DNA of 64,000 nt from Tubulanus polymorphus (GCF_964204645.1 NC_134027.1:27330485-27394484), one strand, 5' to 3'; positions 11,235-24,055 are shown, counted from the stretch's first letter. Notes: generated by a model from the letters alone, not told the origin. Numbers and translations: made by a program.

Positions 11235-12161
11235 TTTGTATTTTCTATCTGTAAAATAAAAATCAGCCCCTGTGTCGTGAATCACCAATCAACAAACAAT
11301 TGACAAGCTGAGGAACTGGAACTGTCATATATGATTAAAAACGAGCCCTTTGGGCTTTAAGCATCAATCCATCTCCTCCATCATCATTGCGTATCTGAAG
11401 AAGAAATAGAATTAAATTTGCTCTCTCACCTGCTGGTGCTGTGTATTCGGGGATTTAGATATCAGTTTCAATATCAAAACACCATTGAAGTTTTGAAATT
11501 AGCGCTGGACTTCCGCATTTACTAATTACCGACAAAACGAGAACGGGTGGCTCCAAAAATGTGAGGGATATTATACAGCGGTTACAATTACTGGTATAAT
11601 TAAAAAACTGACTACTGATGGATAAGGTAATGTAATGAGCAAATGAGGTATCGTATTTTCTTTAAACTTTTGTTCATTTTTACACAATATAGTAAATTGA
11701 ATTGATTCTGTAGTGAGATGTAATAGAACTGCATCGCAACAATTTTGTTAAATTTCTATCTTGCGTTGTATAACACTGAACAAACAAACGGTACTGCTGC
11801 GCTGTCACTGTTCAATGTGTTACTGCTGCTGTCACTGTTCATGTGTCACTTTGCTCTTTAGTTCACAGTATAGATTCTGAATACAGGTAGGCATAATCTA
11901 CAGCAGTAGGAGGGGTTGACCAGGACTCTAAACTGGAGAGGGCGGGGACCTGGGGGTGGGCTGGGCCGACAGAGGAGTCAGATGAGTAGGCCTACTCTTG
12001 ACTTCATTCCTTTATTTGGCCTGACGTGGGTTGATGTAAGTCAATTTAATGGAATTGAAGCAGCCAATCCTTGGCACTGGCGGCTGCAAATTGGTAACTG
12101 AAGATTATCTTACGTTTTTTTTCAGATTTGGCTGCTGGCGCCACCTGTATCAGGTTCAAAG
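11235..12161. promoter_or_regulatory. Divergent promoter region, borealin / ADCK5
   Basis: 927 bp between two outward-facing start codons. It should contain the 5' UTR introns of both genes: a minus donor near 11430 and a plus acceptor at 12125 (TTTTTTTTCAG) placed 36 bp before the ADCK5 ATG. No repeat array or further coding sequence was seen. Promoter elements were not recognised. Confidence 0.5.
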
Positions 12162-15100
12162 ATGCTTTCATCAAATATGAGGCATTTTCATAGACACGTC
12201 AAAAATCTACAGCAGTTATCTACAAGGAGATTGTGTCAACAGCAAACTGCATCACAGAGCAGCAGTAGCAGCAGGACGAGATATATATTACCAGTTGTAT
12301 TAGTAGCGCCACCTACTGCTTTAACTGCGTACTATTTATCTCTAGATAAACAGCAAAAGCGTAAACTTAACGTGACACTGGCGGGATTCAGCAGATTCGC
12401 TAGGTAATTACCATTCCCACTCCGTCCTTCTACTCAGTAATTACTATTCCCACTCTGTCCATCCATCCTGTTATCTTTCTTGTTATTCTTTGATTAGTTC
12501 AGTTGGTGCTGGGCATAAAAATACTAAACTGATGAGAACTGAATGAGCGGAAAGTGTGTTATTATCTGTTTATTTGGTCGCTGTGTCACTTAATCACCAG
12601 ATTACAACTGATTGTATTTGTGTATTTCAGGTCGTTATGGGTCGGTTTATCTCTTTCTATTGATTATAAATGGAATCTGTATGGAATTGATGAGGTATGT
12701 ATCCATATGAGAGCTTCACTTCTCCTTACATAGGTAATGCTTAGAGTAGTGTAATTTAGTTAGTGTTTAGTCCTTTGATCGGCTTGTGATGTTTATATTT
12801 AAAGGATAGTTGTGATGTTAATATTTAAAGAATAGTTGTGATGTTTATATTTAAAGAATAGTTGTGATGTTTATATTTAAAGGATAGTTGTGATGTTTAT
12901 ATTTGAAGGATAGTTGTGATGTTTATATTTAAAGGATAGTTGTGATGTTTATATTTGAAGGATAGTTGTGATGTTTATATTTAAAGGATAGTTGTGATGA
13001 TTACGACACAATACTGCGAGGGTGTCATCTCAGAGCGGCACAGCGGATACTCGATGGTTGTTTGAAGAACGGTGGTTTGTACATCAAACTCGGACAAGGT
13101 CTCGTTTCTATGAACCATATTTTACCCGAGGAATATTTGAAGACTTTAGAAGTTTTACAAGATAAAAGTTTATCACGGAAAATTGATGAGGTAAATTTGT
13201 GAATTTTTGTTATAATCTGGAATGGAAAATGAAACTGATGTTTGTCTAGGTACTGGTGTAATCTCTGTATTGAGTGACAGTTTTTAAATTGTTTTCATGT
13301 CATTTATTGATTTCTAGGTTGAACAGTTATTTGAGGAAGATTTCGGAGTAAAACCGACTGAAATGTTTAAAGAGTTCAATGATGAGCCGTTAGCAGCTGC
13401 GAGTCTCGCGCAGGTGCATAAAGCAGTTACTCACAGCGGTGAAACGGTAGCTGTAAAGGTGCGTAGATATATCTCAGTAAATCCCGCCTGAAACTGCTCG
13501 AGTAAATTCATAAAACTAAAAAAAAACTCTAAATAAAAAAGTTAACTGCTTGAGGCATGTTACTCAAAAATTGGTTAGAGATAACCAGCAGATAAAAACG
13601 ATGTTTTTTAACAATGAACTTTTACTTGTCAATATCTAATAACTTACCAACTTTGAGCAACTGCGGCCTCTGAATATTACACTTCTAAGCAGACTTTGAT
13701 ATTGAACAAACATTCTTTAATTAGTTGTGTGTATGATTTGTTTAGGTACAATATATTGATCTGAGGGACAGGTTTAAAGGTGATATAATTACGTGTGAAA
13801 TTCTACTGAGAATTATCGAATGGATGCATCCAAAATTCAGCTTCTCGTGGGTCATGAAGGTACGATTCATTCAAATAGAGTCATGAGAATAATAATTGAA
13901 ATTTTGATTCAATCATTGATTGATTGATTTATTTGGATTCAGGAATTAAAAGGTACTCTCGCCGACGAGTTGGATTTTGAAAAAGAAGGACAAAATGCCG
14001 AGCGTTGTCAAAGAGAATTAAAACATTTGAAATACGCTTACGTCCCGAAAATAGATTGGGATAAAACTAGTAAGGTAAAGAATAGAACGTTGTTGTTTGA
14101 ATTGTGATCTGTTTTACAATCTGTATTTAATTGGATAATGTGTTGTTTTTATTTGTAGCGGGTTTTAACTGCTGAATTTATAGATGGTTGTAAAATAAGT
14201 AACATACAAGCGATTAAAGATATGGGTCTAACTCTGAAAGATGTAAGTTTATTTAGGTTCTACTTAACCAGAAGAACCCAGTTCTTCATCCATTCTGAAT
14301 CCGATCTGAAGTTTTTGGTTATGTTGACTTGGGCTTAAACAACAAGCTTTGAAACTGTGGCACTGGGTGCAGCTGTTTAGTTGAACTGACAGGGTTCATA
14401 ACAGTCCTTGAGAATGAGTTTGGGCCACTATAAACCCTGAACTCAGTGCTGTTTAGTTGAACTGATGATTATATTTCTGTTTTATAGGTCGATCATAAAC
14501 TAGTCACGTGTTTCGCTACTCAGATATTTCACACGGGTTTCGTTCATGCTGATCCACATCCTGGCAATAGTAAGTCTAATAAATAACATCCATCAATTTC
14601 AGACTTAAACGAGCTGAGAAATATTTCTTGAAATGAAAACCCACGATTGATGAAATATTTTACTCATATTCGAACTGTTTTTCAGGATTTTGACTCTAAT
14701 CTGAAATTGCTGAGACAATGACATGGCAACTTAAGAGAAAATCTCAAAACTGTTAGAAAATAGATATTTCACAATTGTGGGATTTTTACTCGCTAAAAAC
14801 AGTCAGTCAGTCAGTCAGTCAGTCAGTCAGTCAGTCAGTCAGTCAGTCAGTCAGTCAGTCAGACAGTCAGTCAGTCAATTAATCAGTCAATCATGCTGAA
14901 ATATTTGTGTTGTTATATTATTTTCAGTATTTGTACGTAAAGGTCGAGATGGAAAAGCTGAATTAGTTTTATTAGATCATGGTTTATACGAATATTTACC
15001 GACTGAAAACCGTCTGTCGTTGTGTAAACTGTATAAATGTATAATAATGTCTGATGAAACTGGAATGAAGAAGTTCAGTAAACAACTCGGTGTCGACGGT

Positions 15101-17894
15101 AAGAATCACAGAAAATCAACATCGGTAGAATCTCCTCATAAAACGAGTCAATCGGGTGCAGTGGTTTCTGAGTTAGTTCGCAATTCGAATTCAGGCAAAC
15201 AAATTTGATTCATATTCTGTTGTCTGAATGATTAGTGTGTTCAACTTGGAAACATTCAAATCAAGACGAGTCCACTGTAAATCTATATGAAACTCACTAT
15301 ACAACCTCAAATTTGATTTGAGTTCTATGGGTAGATGAACCTATTCGAAATAACTGTCTTTGAATCATAAGTTTGATTTGTTGTTTCTTCTGGATAGAAT
15401 CAGTTATAAGATACTTATAGACTATAGAAAAGTTCATTCCTTTTCACAAGTCTATAATTATAACTAATGATCCAAGGAGGTTCTACTGTAAATACAAAAT
15501 TCAAAGTTTAAAATTATGACATGAGTGTTAAATAAATACATATGAAATTAGAGGGACATAATTATCAGTATTGGATCTTAATATCTAGAAAGTATTTACA
15601 TCTTCAGCTGCATGAAATTTCAATTTGTTTAGACAAAATTATATATCATTTATAAACAAATTTTTCATAGATCAAGAATTTAAAAATGATCACTTCAGCA
15701 ATAGCTGATGTTCGCCAGCAGTGTGTGACTATTCGACTATTGAAATATGTTTATTATTGATTATTTCCGATAGATTATTATCTGTTTTCGTTGCTGATTT
15801 ATATGAGACCGATAAAACTTCCGAATCGTGACCCTTCGCATTCGTTACACCTCGATTTCAAGGACTTCAAAAAACTTTCACCGGAAAAAAAAGCGTTAAT
15901 TCGCAAACAAGTCGAGGATATCCACTTCGGAGGCGTGAACATCTTACGACAAATGCCTCATCAACTTCTTCTCATTTTTAGGTAAGAATCATCGGGGAAA
16001 AATACGCGATAAAATTACGGTTTGATTTTATAATTTACAGATTATCACATTTTCGCTGAAGTAATTGTACAACGTCCAATAAAACGTGATACTCTACGCT
16101 TACCGAGTCAAATGACCGACGAGGATTTAAAATATATGAGAACAGCAGTTCAACATCATTTCGATGAAATCGTCGTAGTACTTAGAGATATGCCTAAACC
16201 AATGTTATTATTTATCAGGTCGGTTTTATTAGTATTTCATGTTGCTATGCTTGCTTATTACGCTTGCTTACTCTTATAAGGGCGGCTTGCTTTGCCTTAC
16301 TCAAGGAGTGGGGCTTGCTTTTCCTACTCTAGGAGTGGGGCTTTCTTTGTTTACTCTACAAGAGCAGGTTTTGCCCTTAACAAGGCTTTAACGCAACAGT
16401 AGCTTATATTTTCTTGAAGATTTGTTCGCCTGTTTCACTTAAAATATTGATTTATTTGCAGGAATTTAAATACAATCAGAGCTATAAATAGAACTCATGG
16501 TCATCCTGTAGATAGATACAGTATCATGGCTAAAACGTAAGTTCAAATTATATTATTTACATCTAATCATAGCTATTAGCATATGAAAGAACAGTGACAG
16601 GTCAGCTGACCAGTGACATCACAGCCTCTCATAACTGACATGTGACCCTATCCTTAGGTCAGGTGACCAGTGACATCACAGTCACTCAGCACTAGCAGCT
16701 AACCCTAACCCTAGGTCAGCTGACCAGTGACATCACAAACACTCACTCCTAACAGCTAACCCTAACCCTAGGTCAGGTGACCAGTGACATCACAGTCACT
16801 CAGCTAACCCTAACCCTAGGTCAGCTGACCAGTGACATCACAGCCACTCAGTACTATCAGCTAACCCTAACCCTAGGTCAGGTGACCAGTGACATCACAG
16901 TCACTCAGTACTAGCAGCTAACCCTAACCCTAGGTCAGGTGACCAGTGACATCACAGGCAGTCATGTCTAGCATCTAACTGACAGCAGAAGCCTGGAAGG
17001 CTCCAACTAGCAAGTAGTTGGAGCCTTCCTTCATTCATATATTACAGAGCTATAAGTGGAATGTTCCGAGAGAAAGTGTCTCCATCACTTGTGGATTATA
17101 TGAAATGTTGTTACGAGTCACAGATTTATGATCTGAAAGTGAAGTAGGTTTCATTCTAATTCATCATCGCAATCAATCAATATAGAACACAGTTTATAAT
17201 GAAACCATATTTGTTTAATTTAGAATGGAGAATCTGCGAATGTGGCTCGGTTTGTTCTATATACGAATATTAGTTTGGTTCGGAAGAATTCCTGATTTAA
17301 CTCAAGTTATGCAATCTATACACAATAAAGGGGACAGGTAAGCAAACACGCCACCTGGTGACGAGAACTAGCAGTACGTAGAAGACTGGTCCGTCAATCA
17401 ATGATTCATTTCTCAGTTTCACCCAGTCCTGAAATGAACTGAGAGCTCTGGTCAAACGGGGGAGGGGGCTGCAATAACAATATACCACTGATGCACCAAG
17501 GTTCTCGATGGATTCTCTGCTTGCCTCTCATCGTTCTAGGACTGAATGTTTCTATAATAGCCCTAAAGTTGATATGACAATATAAACCTATCTGTATTCC
17601 TATTACCTCCAAATCTTTATCAAGACTCGTTAGATTAACAGGGGTTTGTTGGTCAAAAGTTGGTGAAAATCAAAGTGGATAGCTGAAAACTGTATTTACC
17701 TTTACCCACCTACCTTCCAGCTACTGATGATACCAGAAACCAGTTCCACAGTTCTCAAGTTCTTTTTAGGATTATTGAAATGTTTATTACCACAAGTCAA
17801 ATTCAAATTCATACTTGTGGAATTGGTTCATGTTTACAGGTACTCAGTTGTGTATTATAATAGTTTGTTGTTTTTTTCTAGGATGTATGGATGA
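12162..17894 (+). CDS. ADCK5: ADCK5, mitochondrial UbiB/ABC1-type atypical kinase
   Basis: Exons: 12162..12403, 12631..12694, 12987..13190, 13318..13458, 13746..13859, 13943..14074, 14159..14242, 14488..14569, 14928..15098, one of 15774..15981 or 16041..16218, 16462..16536, 17048..17143, 17224..17337, 17882..17894. Using the second alternative gives 569 residues, the first 579; both keep frame. UbiB signatures: KLGQ (136-139; family KxGQ), the Ala-rich loop [12 protein letters not shown] (195-206), VAVK (214-217), HADPHPGN (347-354) and LLDHGLY (369-375). Blocks such as [28 protein letters not shown] and [13 protein letters not shown] match ADCK5 rather than ADCK1 or COQ8. The basic, Ser-rich N-terminus plus a hydrophobic stretch ([18 protein letters not shown]) fits a mitochondrial presequence and membrane anchor. 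ADCK5's substrate is not established. The C-terminus is shorter than in human. Poly(A) signal AATAAA at 18263..18268. Confidence 0.93.
12788..12995 (+). repeat. 26-bp minisatellite duplicating the ADCK5 exon-3 acceptor
   Basis: Eight exact-period units start at 12788, 12814, 12840, 12866, 12892, 12918, 12944 and 12970. Each contains TTTATATTTAAAG (or TTTGAAG) followed by GATAGTTGT. The last copy supplies the real acceptor (AG at 12985-12986) and the first nine coding bases of exon 3. Confidence 0.9.
14801..14877. repeat. (AGTC)n microsatellite
   Basis: About 19 AGTC tetranucleotides with one AGAC interruption, 50 bp upstream of the acceptor of the 14928 exon of ADCK5. Confidence 0.95.
15774..15981 (+). 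other. ADCK5: ADCK5 alternative exon A (70 residues)
   Basis: Enters in phase 1 (G|AT) and leaves in phase 2 (AG|G). It begins [15 protein letters not shown] and ends [13 protein letters not shown]. Homologous to exon B but 10 residues longer, with an Asp/Lys-rich insertion. Confidence 0.8.
16041..16218 (+). other. ADCK5: ADCK5 alternative exon B (60 residues)
   Basis: Same phases as exon A. It begins [15 protein letters not shown] and ends [13 protein letters not shown]. Length and sequence are closest to the single human exon at this place (DYLLFAEMLMQRPVR ... LPRPMLLVLR). Confidence 0.85.
16590..16965. repeat. Minisatellite carrying telomere-like AACCCTAACCCTA
   Basis: About six to seven copies of a 50-60 bp unit: GGTCAGSTGACCAGTGACATCACA, then a CACTCAG stretch and CTAACCCTAACCCTA. 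Each unit holds one and a half to two telomeric CCCTAA hexamers and a GGTCAGCTGACC palindrome. Intronic in ADCK5 (16537..17047). Confidence 0.9.
16995..17029. repeat. Perfect 15-bp hairpin before ADCK5 acceptor
   Basis: GGAAGGCTCCAACTA and its exact reverse complement flank a 5-base GCAAG loop, ending 18 bp before the exon that starts at 17048. Confidence 0.9.
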
Positions 17895-18262
17895 CGACAG
17901 TCTCTACGTTAGATCGAGGAAATAATAATCATAGTTTCTGCATCGGGCTGTGATATTGGTTTCTGTATTAGATATATTCAAATTGTTTTGTAATCAAAGT
18001 CAATTGTTAAACAGGAATAATTTATTTAGAATCATCAGTTCAACTCATCAGGAATTACGATGGAGAAATGGCCTGTAATCACAAATCAATGCCTGTAATC
18101 TTACAACATTGTATCTCTACGAGAAATGGCCTGTAATCAGTAACCAGTAATCTTACTACATTGTATCCAATGTATTGTGGACTTTCATTGTGTAAATATA
18201 TACAATTTTAACTTAAAACTTTTTTTAAAACTGTTGAAAAGGACTTAATTTTTCTCAAATGA

Positions 18263-18416
18263 AATAAAGTATTATTTAGTTGTTTTACGCTGGGTGTTTA
18301 TTGACTGAATCTATTGTGTGCTCAGTCTATAGGGTCTGCTATAGTGTGTGACTTGGTCCGAACCTCTTAAACAAATAAACGACAATAAAACAAAAAATCC
18401 TTTTCAAAACTTTATT
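18263..18416. terminator. Converging poly(A) signals, ADCK5 / zinc-finger gene
   Basis: Plus-strand AATAAA at 18263..18268 follows the ADCK5 stop; minus-strand AATAAA (TTTATT at 18411..18416) follows the zinc-finger gene stop at 18613. The two 3' ends are tail-to-tail, about 140 bp apart without overlap of the signals. Confidence 0.65.
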
Positions 18417-18612
18417 TACCAATATGACAATTTTCGAAGAACTATAGTAATATAATTATTACACGAATTACATGTTATATATTACTGAAATTAGAGTTAA
18501 TTTCTACAAACAAAAACCAATTACATGCACATGTGACATGTAGCTATATTTAGCACATCTAGATATCGATATTGCAATACAATTTGTTAAAACTATAAAG
18601 ATACATTTAGAA

Positions 18613-21600
18613 TCAAGAAGCGGCTTGAACTAAATGTTCATTGTATTCTATTAGTTCGGTTTTAATTCGAAACGTTTCGTTCAGTTGTTCAGGACACTGT
18701 AGATCACTATTAGTTCTATTGTTTATTTCTGCTTGTTGGTCGCCATCACTCATTGATTCGTTACCTGTAAATAAAGTAATAAGTCCGAGTTACGATTCGA
18801 ATTTTGTATCAATTGTTTGGGGTGGAGAGCTCCAAAGAAACTGTCATTGTACAGGGTTCGAACTGCAAGGCAACGTTGGTCTTTCTCAAGATTCAAACTA
18901 TCAACTGTTTGGGGATGGAGGGCTCCGGGGGAAGGAGCTCGAACCAGGATAGAGAGCTCGGGGAACTGCAAGGAAACATGGTGTCTCTCGATTCAAACTA
19001 TCAATCGTTGGCGGAATTGAGCACGAGGTCTGAAAGTATCAAATAGCTGTAACTTAGATATGAGATTATCAATATATCTTCGATATATCAGATATTTACC
19101 GATTGAAGGAGAGTTATTATTTTCACCGATGATTTTATCATTGTCTTTATGAATTGTGCAGTGGTGATGATTCAATAATCGAAGTTGTGGAAATGTTTCG
19201 TCGCAAACGTCACATCGGAACTGCTGCAAATATAATCAGAAACATAAGGTACAGTTGTACAGGTGGTTCTGTCGAAAATTACAAGGCGGAAAATTAACCC
19301 CGAGAACCGAAATACTTTCAACAGTTCAATCGGCGCTCTCAAGTTGTAGTTGTGACGATCATTATGTTGATGAAAATATCCAAATATTGTCTTTGACACG
19401 TGCGTAGTAAATTGCATTGTAAAAATTGAGACATGATTGAAAAATTGAAACGACTTCAGCCATGTGATAGACGACTTATCCAAATGAGTTAGACTGTAAA
19501 TTAGTCGGGGACTATGTGAAAAGGGGAGATTCTCTGATATTATATGGACTTGTCACAGTGGTAATCGGGAGCCAAGTTATGATGATGTTCATCAAATTTT
19601 CATAGAATGTGAAATTTAGAATTTTGGATATCGAGATCTCAACATTTGCAGCTGTTAAATTGATATTCCCTGTCCGATGATGGTGTTGACGTAACATCAC
19701 CGATATCTAATCCAGATATTTCACTTTGATAATCATAAAAGCCCAGCTATACTTTATACGTGTATAGCGGAGTCTTTCCCTTTGAATAATTCGTCGTGTG
19801 GACGTCACGCATACTGTTTACACGCGTCATATTGGACGTGAAATGGCAGTGAACTGCGACCTTTTACTTCAGTAGCCACTTGTGTTTGATGTCCAATATG
19901 ACGCATCTCGACGTTTAAACGTATTTCCCCTATCCACGGATACCTTTCCATAGAAGTACATGAAATAACTCGTAGATAGAAGCCTGAATAATACGTGTCC
20001 AGGATGGAATATAGTATTAGTATAAACTATGAATGTGTTTTAATACTTATTTCCCTCAGAAACACAGAAAAACACACGGCACTAGAGATCAAAAGAGAAT
20101 AACCTCTTTAAAACAGATGTTATAGATATTTGAGTGGATATTTAATCCTATTTCAGCTACTCTGTCGTATATATTATAATATAGGTGATCTATGATATAT
20201 ATGTATGTGATATAAATACCTGATTAAAATGACTAGACATGTGCTCCTTCATTTGACTCTTCTTTACAAACGACTTCAAACACACCGAACAATTAAACTG
20301 TTTATTAATTGGAAATTTCATCGGGGAATTACGATTTTCTTTTCCTGAAATTATAATACAAATCAACATCGATGTTTTAGATTTCTGATAGCAGCTTATA
20401 TTTCGTGATTTAGTTGAAGCAGATTTCAATCTATAGCCTGGAACCTGCGACCCTTCAGACATTCAACAATGAAAACAAAAGTGTGCTGGTAAAATGTCTG
20501 ATGTCTGGCGCTTGTAGTTCATTTTCGATTAAAAATGTCTCAGATGAAGCACTGAACACACGTGAAGTGTGGACGATCAGTTTTTGAAAGTGTGCTGATA
20601 AAATGTAGCTACATGTCTGGCGTTTGTAGTTCATTTTCGATTAGAAATGTCTCGGGTGAAACACTGAACATAATATGTGAAGTGTGGACGATCAGTCTTT
20701 GAAAGTTAGTGTGCTGATAAATATCTGGCATCTGTAAAAAGTAGTTCATTTTCAATACAAAGACAGTTGCAGGGGCTGAAGGGATGCAGGCTACAGGCTA
20801 TCAGATTGAAACCGGCGTGTATCAATCAGCGTGAAGTTGAATTTACCTGTTCCATGTACTTTCATATGGCTATAAAGCGAACTAAAACTATTCGTTTCTT
20901 TATCACAAACTGGACATTGTAAATAACATTTCTCCATCACGGCGGCGTCTCCGTGATTCTTCATAAAATGTTGCTGTAAATCGAGTATACCGATGTAAGA
21001 TTGCGGACACATAGGGCACTTTATTCTCTTATCGTTGTGAGTTTTATGATGCACGTTCAGTTCGGTGACGTTCGGGAAGACTTTCTCACAATCGGGACAT
21101 TGAATTTCAGCCGCTGAACCGGCAGCCCCGCGTTCGACTTTGATTCCGTGAATGAAAAGATGATTTTGCAACTCGGCGCTAAAGAAGAATCTCTGATTAC
21201 ATTGAATACAGGAATATTTCCGAGCGCTGATTCCGTGTTCTAAAACGTGTGATTGAATCGCAGTCGGCTGCGTGAATACAGTATGACAAACATAACAACG
21301 GAATTCTTTCAATCCCTCGAACGTGTGTTCAATTAGATGACATTGAAGTTTCGCGGGCGATTCGAATATTTGGTCGCAGATGTGACATTCGTGCACATTT
21401 CCCTCCTGGATCATGTGGGTCGCTACGTGCATCTGTATCTCGTATTCAGTATTGAAAGCTTCCTGACACTTTATGCACTGATAAGTTTTCTTATGTATTT
21501 TAATGTGGTCGTTCAGTAATTGTTTACTGTTTACGGTAATACCGCACCAGTCGCATCTGAATTCAGCTACCGCGGGCACCGCCACGGACGCAGCTACCGC

Positions 21601-24015
21601 AGCAGCTGCTGCTGATGATGATGAGTCGTTCCCGTGGTAACACGGTTTACACACGTAATAAGCGCGACCGCTCGCGTTCAATTTCGGAACAAGTTGTTCC
21701 TGATCGTCAAACGTTTTCAAACACACGCAACAAGTGAAAAAACTTTTCGTCGATTTCGACGATTTGTTTTTCGTCGGGTCAGGAGAAGATTTCAACTCGA
21801 GTTTCGGCGACGAATTCGGTCTGAATACACGACTGCTATGATGTGACGTCATATGTACGTCCAGTTCCGTTTTGGTACCGAACGATTTGTTACATTGTGT
21901 GCACTGATATTCCTCGTCGTGTCCGTGGTAACACGGTTTGCACACGTAATAAGCCCGACCGCTTGAATTTAATTTCGCCACCAAATTTTCTTTCGTACTG
22001 AAAGTCTTCAAACAGACGCAACACGTGAAAAAACTATGCGAGTTTTGGAAGTGAAATTTAGCGTGCATGTTCAGCTCGACAGACGACATCAGCGTCTGTC
22101 TGCAGATAACGCATTGCATGTTAGTTCCCTGTAAACCGTGTTGTTCCGAATGGAAATAAAACTGACTTTCATTTTTTAAAGTAAATTTACAAATTACGCA
22201 AACGTTTCCTTGCACGACTTTACAGTGTATGAGTTTATGTTCGGCTAAAATGTTACTACTAGGGAAAACTTCGTCGCAAATATTACATTTTAAACTGCTC
22301 GGGGTCGCGTGTACTTTCATGTGTTTCTCTAGTTCGCCTTTCGTTTTGAAAGTTTGATTACAATAAACGCAAGCGTTACTGAATTTATCAGGAAGCGTAA
22401 GGTCTAATGATTTGGTAGTTTCGCTGTGTGTTGGAGAATGAACTGTAACTGATGAGTTGTTAATCTCGAGTACGCTGTGAGATTGACTCAGGTGCGTCAA
22501 CATCGTCGTTTCGTCGGCGAATTTAGCGTCGCAAACTGTACAATTAAACTTGTCATCTTCTCGATCTCTTGGAGGAGAAATATGAGATCTATTGTTGCCG
22601 ATATCGGATTCGAATGATGTTTGATGTTTGAAATCGTGATTTGTGTCCTGACTATGTTTACTATGCATGTGTTTATCTAATTGATATTCCACGTGGAACG
22701 CCTCTGAACACAGTGGACACTGGTATTGTTTTTTATGAGCCGTTAAATGTACTTGTAATTCCATTTCGGTGCTAAAACTATCTTTACAAAACAGACATCT
22801 GTACGGTTTAGATATGTGTAAATGTTGAACTTTCACGTGAAGTTGCCATTCCATTTCTGAACGGAATATCGTGCTGCAAAGTGTACACTTATACAGCTTA
22901 CATTCATTACTGTGTTTGATAGCGAAATGAACTTGAACGTTTACTTTAGAATCGAAAATCTCTTTGCACAACGAACACCTGTATAGATGATGGGCGTGAA
23001 TGTCCATTAGATGTTTTTGAAGTTCGTCAGGTTTTGAGAACAGTTTCAGACAACTTGTACAGCCGTATTCAGTAGTCGAGGATAGATAATGCGTTATGAG
23101 ATGAGTTTCTAGATCCTCCTGACTTGTGAAGTCGGTGCGACATTCAGGACAGGTCGGGTTGTTGGTACTGGTTACCGGTGATGTAGTTATGGTAACGGTT
23201 GCCGATGAAGAACTCTCGCAGGGAACGGCTATTACCGGACTCGTTGTGAAATGACTACGTAAATGATCTTTGAATAATTTCTGATCGTAGAATTTCATGC
23301 CGCATTGATCGCAATTGATAATTTCTAATTCGTCATTATTTTGAGTGGTTGGCTCCGGCAGCTGCGGAGATACGTGTATTTTAGGTATTTTGAGAAGTTG
23401 TTGAGGAGGGGAGTTGTTCGAGTTGAGATGTTCAGCGGAACGCTTACGTTCAGGAGATCTCTGTTGAAACGTATGATTCTGATGAACTAAAGTCACGTGA
23501 TCGGCTAACGTATTCTGATTGGTGAAAGAGATGTTACAAGCCGGACAAAAACACGTGATCGCTGAAGATGAAACTGACGATGACGTTGATGATGAAAGTT
23601 TGTGGTATTTATCTTTGTGATGTTTCATTTCTTCGGCGCTTTTAAATTCTTTATTACAGAAATCGCATTGAAACGGATGTTTAGAGCTGAACAGCGGTTC
23701 GTGTAGGATTTTCACGTGTTCGGCGAGATTATAAAATGTCGGATAGGCGGCGTTACAGAACGGACATAGATACGGTGCCTTAGATTTACCGGCGTGGACC
23801 ATCTGAATATGCATGTCTAATACATCCTTATTCGAAAACCCACTTTTAAGACAAAATTCGCAAATCAGTTCAGCGTATGCTTGAGTTTTATCGTAATTAA
23901 TCAGCGGATTGATCGAGGTATCGATTAAACTCGTCGTTTCGATTTGTGTCGTTTCGCTAATGACTAGAGAAAGAGGTTGTGATTGCGGTTCACACATTGT
24001 GATAGATGTAGCTGC

Positions 24016-24055
<40 letters not shown>

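Noticed and set aside
12162-17894. Identification as ADCK1 or COQ8
   Set aside because: [24 protein letters not shown] and [10 protein letters not shown] match ADCK5, while ADCK1-specific blocks are absent.
18641-19046. Plus-strand frames near the ZNF 3' end
   Set aside because: They are antisense to the last ZNF exons and intron; no coding signature.
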